A program made the translations under genes and the position numbers. A stretch of 49,312 bases of DNA. Source: a virus. The notes beneath the pieces are model-generated. The model was not told the DNA's origin. It did not search any database and saw only the letters and a list, made by a program, of their open reading frames with translations. Shown in pieces: positions 33,701 through 40,000 of the stretch (the first letter of the stretch is position 1; the number at the start of each line of letters is the position of its first letter). The stretch covers positions 1-49,312 of the IMG/VR virus record IMGVR_UViG_3300009163_000054. The stretch is one strand, 5' to 3'.

Positions 33701-35553
33701 AAATTCCAGGGTTTAATATTGGGAATAAAACATTTAGTTTTGGACACGATATGGGAGTGCAATTTGGGAGTGTTGACCGTGCAGTCAAAAACATAGATTC
33801 AAACCCATATGCATTAAGTGGTTCTATGCTGAACTCTGAGCAAGGACGAATGATTGCTCTGCGCTACCATGCAGTAAAAGCATACATAAAAGATCTTGGT
33901 AAAGTCCAAATTGGTGATAATTTAATAAATTCTAATGCTCAGGTTGATGCAATGCTTTATGCTGGTTCTCGTGGCGATAGTAACGCTATGGGCATATTTG
34001 ATAAATTAGCGGATGCGGCTGTAAAACAACTTGAACAAGGAAAAATCAAAAAATTTAATTCCAAAGTGTCGGAAAAAACTTTAGGGGAAGAATTTAGTGC
34101 TGATAAATATAGAACACTTTTTAATGTTTCTCGCTACGAAAGTATAGGCAGTATTGATGATATATTGTCAAATTTAGCAATTGTTCATGAAAGAAGCCCG
34201 ATGTATCCATTTGTTTTAGGCAAGGATGGAAGCTTAACTTTGACACCAAGGCCTAATTCAGCATTCTTTAAGTCTGGTCCTGATATTAATATGGAAACTA
34301 TTAAGAATATATCAGAACAAATAGGTGTTCCTGTAGAGGAACTACTAACCCGCCCCAATATCCAAGAATCATTAAAGGGCGGTACAGCAAGGTATCAATT
34401 TTATCGGCAGGGAATACATTTTGGTATAAATTCATTAGTAGACCCTATAGCCTTTGCCAGAGAACAGCAATTAGGGGAAATAGTTGTTGCTAACTTAAAA
34501 AAAGTTATTGACGCAAACCCTGGGGCTTTAGAAAATTTAATGCCAGTTGATACATGGTTTACTGGTCCTTTAACAATTCCAAAAGGTTCGTTTGAAATCT
34601 TAAAACCATCTGATTACGAAAGTTTGCTTAATGTTGACCAAATGCTTATGAGGCAAATAAGCGGTAAGAGGCTTGACGCTTTTCCTGGCTACCCAGCACA
34701 TGGCGTTCTTCCTGAAGACCAACAAACTATGGCTGAAGCAATTAAAAGACATAAAGATAATCTTTTACGCCAGATGATTGTCAGGATGGGTGGTGTTAAG
34801 TTTTCTTCTGGTACTGCTAACACCACACCTGAGCAAGACGATTTAATGACATATTTGTCCCGTATCCTCGGGGTCACTAGCCAATTACACAGCAGCACTG
34901 GGCATAATATTTTTGAGACAATAGCTGCAGGGGTTTATGACTCTACGGCTTTTGTTAACCGAGGGTTCAACGATATTTCCCCAAATATGAATACTTTATT
35001 AAATATGACTCCAAAACATATTGAAAGTTTAATCACTAATAACAGAAGTGGTTATATTGGAGAAACAACTAAGGGCAAATATGAAGGCATTGCCGCATTG
35101 ATGGCTCTAATGGGCGGCGGTGCTGCTGGGGCTGGCGCTATTTATAATCTCAACAATAAAAAAATGCCTAAATTCAAGAAAGGTGGTTATGTTGGCTATG
35201 CCAATGGGGGAGCAGTGCCTGCAGTTCTTCATGGCGGAGAATATGTTCTTAACGCCAAATCTGTTGCAAAAATTGGGGTTCCTCAACTTCAAGCAATGAA
35301 CGCAATGAAATTTGAAACACCAAATGTTAAATACAATACACCGTCCCCTCAAATCGCAAATTACCCAACAGGTCAGGTATCTTCTTCAACAAGCAATGTA
35401 AACATATATGTTGATAACTTCATTGGCGAACCGGAATGGTTTAAGGGGATGATGTCTCAATACAATACAAAAATTTTGCCTGGAAAACAGAAATCTGCTG
35501 GTCTTGAAAATAGAGTGATTTCAACATATACTGGCTTAAATGGTGGAAGATAA
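21790..35553 (+). CDS. Giant tape measure protein with Rpf-like transglycosylase domain
   Basis: About 4587 aa from the ATG at 21790 (an in-frame TTG at 21781 is possible). Residues about 187-487 resemble TP901-type tape measures (ARLETETVRLTKLLGNN; EVTAAATSFGLSMTEAA). Hydrophobic segments lie near 673-713 and 2327-2357. Ala-rich tandem repeats are at 1067-1117, and KPKRGRPRK near 1160 is AT-hook-like. A charged coiled-coil stretch spans about 2747-2880. P-x-L-L-H-G-G-E-Y-V-I-N motifs occur near 3207 and 4475. Residues 3351-3440 (WEAIADNESGQDW; GPLNIKRDNWKAFGG) match an Rpf/transglycosylase-like domain for peptidoglycan penetration. Tape length sets tail length; this predicts a very long tail. 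Confidence 0.92.
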   Translation: MSDIPGDNSNDIQITTGIDNNLAQGVAQLTPALNSLAAQLVKLSQSATRNVDLSNTLSRSMGLNVTSAGKFKAELSKLINTQELSGRVMRQSKNDADQLAASYKRLSAAASGASVRSSAQFGLQQTSSHLSAMTANVKSFDKAIREVRIEHFATRMQQSGARSQQAAYNFTRNFTIPIIAGFRTAFFNFARLETETVRLTKLLGNNFASVDKSVSGMQASLQKNREYVAEIGLELDKITAKWGISRVLVQSLAGDFAELGIVSKTALSNLVMYTAEVEKLGNLDIGDSAEFVKTMYQTILRIRRDLKKSVDMSNEAVSEEVLGQLRGQIAMFNLIENQTTLSLKNIAQAFPEVTAAATSFGLSMTEAAAMIVPMVAAGFQVGASANSVKVSLQRMVAMTKQNTEILAGLNKELGPGFQIAAGVGMEAIQQLSDGYDLLKSKKGEQGVLELFSRLFGVRQGPRMETTVRQLASFQNSIESTTKKGILSLKEMEATASGIKLDTRSWENIITSQLEISVNNELNAAGLKSQNIQLKKYEDLSKLARLASLRGTDAEIKRSDAIRKGQIAAQDLLETQSADAGGPSGRDFISRTSTEVAKVLLAQAFDTKKLAESQLEFELKIAGQTSEVTYRRAKESLMGMGRTIVPIINSILTGLLPSLQKLQLWLSKNSEKFGKFFAVGALALAGIGPLKMLWSTLKILVGTLTGSFLKLYQLFQVTSSSFITFQELLMNPKLLRGSNPVIQYMDGFLIRKNKFDKALRKKSDYSGISIAAREVLEADAGASGAPVTKKIIKGIAGSTPITASTASLLISTAEPLSKGARDIADSAVSAQKAISEAIREGLSKGVGHLFTGPNVWEGPNYWVGPNYGAGGGIGGGKGKGGKDPDTSGMKVTKAKAASDVKNVDIPPLTIPNRINTLSTLTPSQFANETAVFKAFADQIKSEELAAAQEAVAAQNNNAVQAATTSPSKVPADVKNKVVKQVKKSTKKVGEAVATTVGDISKVAVETVSATGTNLSQTIATVAAETKDNISNSVAESTSAIPDSKPKRGRKRRTVDVPNPSTVTAPVSDAAAETAATVQTVAAETAATVQTVAAETAATVQTVAAETAATVQTVAAQNSSAIDTAASETAAAIKISAAETSAAITITDAQTAASQPVILPDSKPKRGRPRKIPTGGSVTAPVSNAAANAALIVADSKAGIVESVAETSSQVKRGGTRGRNYKKVMVSWADIIKMHDDAGVQIDEELRWLSQSTKTFEITEAKRNSIQKNIIETEKPFMRLTKKAPLREGFDSSFQTIGAIPGAKGRVRAAGSGASIAGLAFADSKEAQIQPFMDALAEELRVVGDKTKLTSFFDNQAKFRSTGRSSAAKVSSSFDVNAVTKRIAPVEDLFNLLATTEDDLVEAIQGIDIHQGNLEYNGDLVKRNFLEEVKSNKPKQKVKGLLSLALQRAGIDTRELTSQHIAMSQPMLIDDEALAKRDDGIIRKWVRSITRKSRDGKLVLKKSLFSKQELDYLAGVPDLSAFDLTERELKRLSNKLSKMGPSASLLQDYQRANQLPVTDVSRASDVINAPRGKDVANPKAGKDSGKRSASNARNIIAKAVYDEKEDIRIAAAAKESLANLSPDIPAETPTVVKPKRVRAPRISKSAKKAVEDISKKLPRSLSAAFNPQTFGDLINQQIQAVEDALTDVKGRFKLPAAKAGNISSRMRAKIVELTKNSKYAVNLPNLLATPISEISNDILKSIDGMGKGLVDDLSEGIKNKKTFLTPEGAGERQVATRGWKARIDSALDKIKKSKVTPTKAITDGLLSSVFRDAMSAAEKGLDAAGAAAAAATRTAAASVPGANQPTTPRVRTPRGKASIPLDPATMLPLNPDDQLQPMNVRAPKSVPVVQPALPTDDVAAQLAADKEAEEKRLLRNANARARNRAKKLAAEAAAAESAAKIADDKAVVEELRRVRRVNNRARKDLGASRVAQLTKVSAAQVAPPAVSLQQIIDSAKNPSYVDMSSVARTIDPLGTYADKKTVKQSLSSATNAFSTKVKSLTQSLSGIPEKISAKGKGVAAALSSVGSSISSKGKSLVSAIASNSAALTKRKVSSIGRSLLRTGEKIAMSPFSTGDINSPMGLSKRGYLDLINKDMTGVRGAKGLRTVLGSRGGGVFSGVSGSGMSRSEFESFGEGRVSQRALGKGLTANFNKEGIIESFTKAKKGAESVNISLAEGEKILRRRFLPAVNGLDNIFKSKSASRYFKLSTVGFGPGAISGFKAISKYVKDIPDSHVKATSAVEALKTKYTQLGKTAPGAIRRSAAYANSMLPVGDLLKGGVSKIASIFTTIISLVVKFAFTFLLIAPIVILVVGLLGKMKEAVGRNGPAFQNLKDALKNVKDAFYALAQPLITLFLGFAGVENKMLGLGTEGEKVAAVFYIFSKAIKSATEKFKAFAEGKTAQQMMTALGEITVRLVNRFILLGGAIKSLFSGDKEAAGKKFKAFLVSILYEIVAIVQIMTLALSKAFQGLGIVIEPVIKGLMSAFKAFFSWLISATIDASKSMGKSIAYGLGDMLLDGITLNNGSKVKDAYSGIINPIATTIGPKLGVPNTITDSSAPAASATDKGLLDSVTGISKTIADGISAGMGKGSEFLGGINEQIAAKFKELTGFDINTPMVNTIKGGLPEIQAAIKYVTAKSGDVATAGGESLGSKIAQGIKQKMQDVKKQFADLLYGGLDSQVDKVIDKYKSAIDKQKDIFLKAYDDQIAGLDALEEAESSLTDKMEYEINRREKIKNREQDSENYRRERKLAVYEGRIEDVRRLDQEEVRASDDHNKELTDLDLGENKRLSAEQREIVKAAINKEKRLQEKRFDSLIENYSELIDKIKEKGFTTQEEFQALMTAITAQTDATGTEMAKSFTESMLALPAAIAAVRDQSIPLFASIGTTAVGSIDDLINKAKTKFGLEADVNNPSSMLGAAWKLANGSSDAFAAAFDSTLYAKYVNEAFAEVEKVTKRLFTPGDPLNVAEAWENAGKSAFAKIQQELNRELMFDVIMKSFADFITKLKPIVDKVVAQTEKMKSALESVGKVSATPAPVLSEAWQKSTMAQMGQYATPTTGLTKEKAAAVAAQSELDRAKATAWIGTNYPLDVSGMLDALPSSGLTKSAQFLAQNWIKQYLGSGVNQTIGLAPLPMTFAGATRYFGGYMKKYNMGGMTAYNLGSYIDKPSNIGVPALLHGGEYVINHKAVNKFGKSNLAAINNLRHGGDLPGFALGGYVGNLMSNRMSGYAKGGSILRPRDKVRKINYSKPSDNAQGPDESTITEDGAVITAKGVQGVETNKNITGLQIFPSKNHGKYVIPNITIRSGRKYGTLLHPLDWEAIADNESGQDWRNNIGRVSENSEGVHVGPLNIKRDNWKAFGGLEFGDFSPGKIPSFKDQIKVAERMYTGWGNTDWSKKKRFLDGFASVYLGQVAFKPLSELRAYDKARGFEKGGYVGTADAMERRALGKSNAPEKSLFGRMKDNPMGYAKGFAKEFLRPKNLFPMIGAGVGGILGSILPGPGTVAGSIAGATIMGGVGEATEQAYGKFVSKTRESFNVGNIAKNALFSGVSDLAGAGIGKFILKPLKNYTKPILEAKFPGVGTYLEGQIARPLLNLFKQPGLKAFDPSTLNPDNIIDMVPKQSDLLPALGSPPKRLALPKGTGRTVVKFNGPDMEADAPNIRRAFFGEGGAFDKQVLELFDELDTITSGTHRSLRTPIRRDLLKAQLQIKGLIPKLTQSPEESYAYNKMIDEILGVGNNYTGTASAGYKEMLESLDLSAMIDNPFFSPVDDIASNVPSQKPPISRSSDPREILQSSEVSEFQALMRKNASQLAEIMRTKGMEELSLMASSRGISSEKSGWLSEYIELLLPMRNQPLDLIREFGPESPWKTAKNLQNIFAMKIAEQMRLSPKQLGPGGLSGGALVPYKPFQPGSLNLNELTLQSSANDPVFAGARTFEIPGFNIGNKTFSFGHDMGVQFGSVDRAVKNIDSNPYALSGSMLNSEQGRMIALRYHAVKAYIKDLGKVQIGDNLINSNAQVDAMLYAGSRGDSNAMGIFDKLADAAVKQLEQGKIKKFNSKVSEKTLGEEFSADKYRTLFNVSRYESIGSIDDILSNLAIVHERSPMYPFVLGKDGSLTLTPRPNSAFFKSGPDINMETIKNISEQIGVPVEELLTRPNIQESLKGGTARYQFYRQGIHFGINSLVDPIAFAREQQLGEIVVANLKKVIDANPGALENLMPVDTWFTGPLTIPKGSFEILKPSDYESLLNVDQMLMRQISGKRLDAFPGYPAHGVLPEDQQTMAEAIKRHKDNLLRQMIVRMGGVKFSSGTANTTPEQDDLMTYLSRILGVTSQLHSSTGHNIFETIAAGVYDSTAFVNRGFNDISPNMNTLLNMTPKHIESLITNNRSGYIGETTKGKYEGIAALMALMGGGAAGAGAIYNLNNKKMPKFKKGGYVGYANGGAVPAVLHGGEYVLNAKSVAKIGVPQLQAMNAMKFETPNVKYNTPSPQIANYPTGQVSSSTSNVNIYVDNFIGEPEWFKGMMSQYNTKILPGKQKSAGLENRVISTYTGLNGGR
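24991..25130 (+). repeat. 33-bp tandem repeats in tape measure gene
   Basis: Four near-identical 33-bp units encode the 11-residue repeat AAETAATVQTV, framed by two KPKRGR-type basic motifs. An 11-residue period fits a right-handed coiled coil. Near-identity at the DNA level suggests recent expansion. Confidence 0.85.
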
Positions 35554-35948
35554 TGTCAATACAACACATTATTACTTTAAATGGCAACGAGATAACTGAA
35601 CATAATCGGAAACTATCTATTTCCGAAGAGTTAAGTGTTAGTGATATTGATTTGTCCAATGGAAGTCGCAGAAGGTTCTATCGTAACAATAAGAAAACTT
35701 TTAATTTAAATTGGTCATATTTGCCAAGTTTAGAAGGCAAAACTGTTGATTCAAGAAAAGGGCAAGTATTTTTAAGCACTTTAGCAAATACTGTATCTAA
35801 TGTTTTAGTAACTATACAAACAGATCCCAGTGGGCAATATGAAGGGATATATTGCTTTATTGATTCATATAGTGAAAAACTATTAAGAAGAGATTACGCT
35901 ACTCAATGCGCTTATTACGATGTCTCTATGACATTGACGGAGCGATAA
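35553..35948 (+). CDS. Distal tail protein-like, short paralogue
   Basis: 131 aa. It begins IQHIITLNGNEITEHNRKLS, then SNGSRRRFYRNNKKTFNLNW and YLPSLEGKTVDSRKG, and ends CFIDSYSEKLLRRDYATQ and YDVSMTLTER. The last about 130 residues of the next gene follow the same pattern. This fits the ring-forming N-terminal domain of distal tail (Dit-like) proteins that link tube and baseplate. The start overlaps the tape measure stop (TAATG), as is usual for this gene position. Confidence 0.75.
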   Translation: MSIQHIITLNGNEITEHNRKLSISEELSVSDIDLSNGSRRRFYRNNKKTFNLNWSYLPSLEGKTVDSRKGQVFLSTLANTVSNVLVTIQTDPSGQYEGIYCFIDSYSEKLLRRDYATQCAYYDVSMTLTER

Positions 35949-35949
35949 T

Positions 35950-37035
35950 ATGGCTTTTAGTCATTTTGGTATAACAGAACCTCTTAATAGTGGTTACGAT
36001 TTCTATACAGCTGATGCCGCAATAAACATAGAAGCATCATTGTCGGCAAGCTTGACTGTTGCTGATACCGATGTTCTCAGGATATTAATTGCATCGGCAG
36101 ATATTTCCGGGTCTTTAAGTGTTTCTGCGAGTGTAATAAAGATTGCAAAAGCAGAAATTGTAATAACAAATATTTTGACAACCACTCTTGATGCTGTCTT
36201 TGAAAGACAAGATGGAGATGTGGTGATGTCTGCAAATGTTAGTGTTGCATGCAATGCAACAAAGATATCTTATGCGGGACAGGATGCTTTAGTAAATGTA
36301 TCTAGTTCCGAATTGACTGTTAATATTCTTAGGATAGCAATTGCTAGCGCGTCTATTAGCCCATCACTATCTGTAGACCAAGTTCCTTTCCTTAAAATAT
36401 CTAAGGCTAATTCGGATATAAGTGCAAACGCAACTGTTTCGTCTAATGCTTCAAGAATAGCATTTATTGCTGCGGCTTTTTCATCTCATCTTGATTTGTC
36501 AATTGCTGGAAAATTGTTCTTGATGACAATAAGAATAAATGTTTTAAATAACCTTAGCGTCCTTGGTTCAATGATTAGGTACTCTGCCAATACTAGCGTT
36601 GGGCAGGATACTAGTCTAATTAGAAATTATATATTAATTGATAATAAAGCTATAACTAACCACAACAGAGATTTCGGGACATCAATTGAGCCAATATTTA
36701 TTGAAAATAAAAATTGGGACAACTATAAATCAAGATATTATAAATCCACTGCTAGAGGTGGGAGAAGAACTTTTGATATTTCCTGGTCATATTTGCCAAA
36801 TTCCAAAAATGCAACAGTTGATGGTAATGAAGGCAGGGATGTCATATCATCAATAGCTAAAGATCCAGACTACCATGTTTTAAAAATTTCAAATATGGAC
36901 GCAGTAGGGACTACTCCAGACACAGAAACAAGTTATAATGTATTAGTGAAAAGTTACAGCGAAACTTTAGTCAGAAGGGATTTTTCTTCCAATACATACT
37001 ATTGGGATTGTCAGCTAACTTTAGAGGAGGTTTAA
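35950..37035 (+). CDS. Distal tail protein-like, long paralogue with N-terminal repeats
   Basis: 361 aa. Residues 1-225 are unusual: repeated Ala/Ser/Ile/Val-rich units of the kind INIEASLSASLTVADTDVLR and IASADISGSLSVSASVIKIA, without glycine or aromatic clusters. They may form a beta-solenoid. Residues 226-361 (YILIDNKAITNHNRDFG; TFDISWSYLPNSKNATVDG; SYSETLVRRDF) are clearly homologous to the preceding 131-aa gene. So a duplicated distal tail gene has gained a repeat domain. It is expected at the baseplate. The stop overlaps the following hub gene (TAATG). Confidence 0.75.
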   Translation: MAFSHFGITEPLNSGYDFYTADAAINIEASLSASLTVADTDVLRILIASADISGSLSVSASVIKIAKAEIVITNILTTTLDAVFERQDGDVVMSANVSVACNATKISYAGQDALVNVSSSELTVNILRIAIASASISPSLSVDQVPFLKISKANSDISANATVSSNASRIAFIAAAFSSHLDLSIAGKLFLMTIRINVLNNLSVLGSMIRYSANTSVGQDTSLIRNYILIDNKAITNHNRDFGTSIEPIFIENKNWDNYKSRYYKSTARGGRRTFDISWSYLPNSKNATVDGNEGRDVISSIAKDPDYHVLKISNMDAVGTTPDTETSYNVLVKSYSETLVRRDFSSNTYYWDCQLTLEEV

Positions 37036-40000
37036 TGTTAATTAGGGGATTATACAATAAACCAATTTCTAACACATTCATTGAGAAAACAACATCAATT
37101 GCCCAAAGAGTAAAACCGCTTGTAATAATTGACTGGCTTGATAGTCGCCATATTGAGAAATCAGGTAACACCGAAGTTGCTTCAAGCAATTATGCATTTT
37201 CAGATGTATCTGACCAAACCGTTATAGACGAAGCTTATGGATTGTTGTCATTGAATACAACTTCAATGGGCCCACCGATTGTTAGAGCCGCCAGGTCTTT
37301 ATCTGACAAAGAGATTTTGTTTAATAAATCCAGAAGATCAAGTTTTTATTTTACGCCAAATGAATCAATAAACGGAATTGAGAGAGAATCTTTCACATGG
37401 GCAGTGGCTGGGGCTAAAGATATAAACGGGAATATAATAACATCAAATGGAAACTGGCATTGTTTACCAAGTGACAAAGACGATAATTTGGAATTCGGGT
37501 TTTGGTCGTCAGTAAAAAGTACAGAGTATTTGCATGCCACCAAGAATGGTTACGAATTCACGACACCAGTAACTTTGACATATTTGTTTACAGCCAGAGC
37601 GGTAAATCTTGTTAAGGTTATAACATCTGAACATTATGGACAAATTAAATCATATAACCTCAAAGCATACAGAAATACATCAACTTTAGTTTTTGATCAA
37701 GATGGTGAAATAGCTGAAGATAATTATTTCTATAATCATTTCTTAGAGGGAATAACCAATAGCGATATTAATAAAATTCTATTAACTATTTACACTACTA
37801 AAAATAAATTAGATTATGCAAGAGTCCAAGAAGTTGCCCCAATATACCAAGTTGATATGTCCGACTATTTGATAAATGCAAATGTGTCAAAAGTTAGAGA
37901 TATCCACGAGACAAGTTTACCGATTGCAGGCGGTGGTGCTTCAACAGCTCAAGTCTCTTTTGACAATACACAAAAAGATTTCAACTTGTTTAATAGTGCG
38001 TCAACTTTTGGGAAATACATGAAAAAAGATTTGCGCACGTATATTTATGCTGGTTGGCAGATAAAGAAATCAAACAGTTCTGAAGTGTCAACAACTCTTG
38101 TTAGTTCTATAAATGCAAGTGCTAATTCATTGTCAGTAGGCGGGACTATTGATTTTCCTGACGGTGGAGGCGCTAATGATTTTGTGGTCATTGTTGACAA
38201 AGATACTGTGTCTAGGGAGTACATGCTTTGTTCAAAGTCCGGTTCAGAAACATTATCAGTTACCGAAAGAGGTTACGGTGGGACTATCGCAAGAGCTCAT
38301 AGCTCAGGCGCTTCTGTAACTTTTGATACTTACGAATATGTACCATATGGCGTTTTTTATGTTGACGAATGGCAGGCAGCTTCTTCATCAATGGTAGTTG
38401 ACGCAACAATGAGTGATTGGCAAAAATATAGTAATGAGAAAACTGTTACTAAAGGGTTTATGATGCAGAATGCAATTATTGCTGAATCAGTTAAGCAATT
38501 GTTGATGAAAGTTAATTTTCCAAAATCTCAAATAAAATACTTGTCGCAGCCTTCTGAATCTTTCACAAGAAATGGGGCTATTCTCCATTTGGCTTTTGAC
38601 GAAAATGTTGTTGACAGGGAAAATGCAACTAGGACAATTTCAAGTTCCCTTAGGGCTAGGTTTGTGGAGATAGTGAGCAAATCTTTTGAGGAATATAGTT
38701 TGAAAGATGTAATGCTAGATGCAAACGATAAAGATTTAAGCGTTCTAGAGCTGGCCTTAGATATAAAAGATTACTTTACTCCATCGTTAACAACAACATC
38801 ATCTTTGATTTCTACGCAAGACCAAGGGTCTTCTGTAGCATTAAATTTTACAACGGGGTCTTTCACTAAACCAGATGGCAGTTCTGTCGTTGAATCATAC
38901 AATGGAGTTTTTGATGGCTACTATGTTCCTACATCTTCGGGTTTGCAAAGATTATTAATTCTAATAAATAGAGGTGGTGTCAAAGTATACCTAGATAAGA
39001 TTTTAATAATAAATAACTGGTACATTGTTGAATCAGGTACTAATTCTACAGTAACCATCCAGTCAGCGGAGTATAACCTTACTGCTGGTAGAGCATACGA
39101 GTTAAGAATAGAATTCTTTACAGATGCAAAGCAAACCAACACTCCATTTCAAATTAAATTAAAAAAGAATGACGGATCTTTGGATTGGGTATATTCTAAT
39201 CAAACATACACAATGGTTGCTCTAGACAAAGTTGGAAGTAAAGCTAATCAATCTTATTTAACATTTAATAGCGGAACTGGGCGATGGGCAGTTGCCAGCG
39301 CTCAAAACTCTATAGATAGAGCTGGGCGAAGGAATAATGCTATATACCGAGGCACTCCTGTGTTGGCGCAAGAAAGCGGAGTCGTGTCTGATACTGATAG
39401 TAAAAGCATTTTGTTGGCTTCAAATTCTTATTTAAGAATCCCTTACGATGTTTCTTATAACCGTTTTTATACAAGTCAAAGTGATTTTTCAATTTTAACA
39501 TATATAAAATTTAGCGCAAACTCTTTCTCTGGCACTGGAGAGTTTATTAGCAATTGGAATAACTCTTCGTCAAATTCCGGGTTTGAGTTGTTTTATAATT
39601 CGTCAGCCAGTGGTTTAAAGATAGTGACATCAAGTGGTGTTCAGACTGTTTCATCAAATACGGCTATCTCTAATTCTTCTTTCACATTAATGACATTTAC
39701 ACTAAAGGGTTCATCTTTAAAATATTACATAAATGGCGCTTTGGTGAATACAGTAACCATATCGGGTACTCCAATTTCTTATGCAAATAAAGACCTTACA
39801 ATTGGTGGTCGTGGATCTAGTTACGCTAGCGGGGCAGAAGTCGCCCCGGCATCTTTCAGGGAGATGTACATTGACCAGTTTGCTATTTTTAATAAAGCTT
39901 TAAGTGCTGAAGATGTACTGACTTCTTATATTGAAACTAAGATCCAGCCAATACAGAAATTCCCTTTTGCTTATGGTAATGATAAGACGGTTAAGAACAT

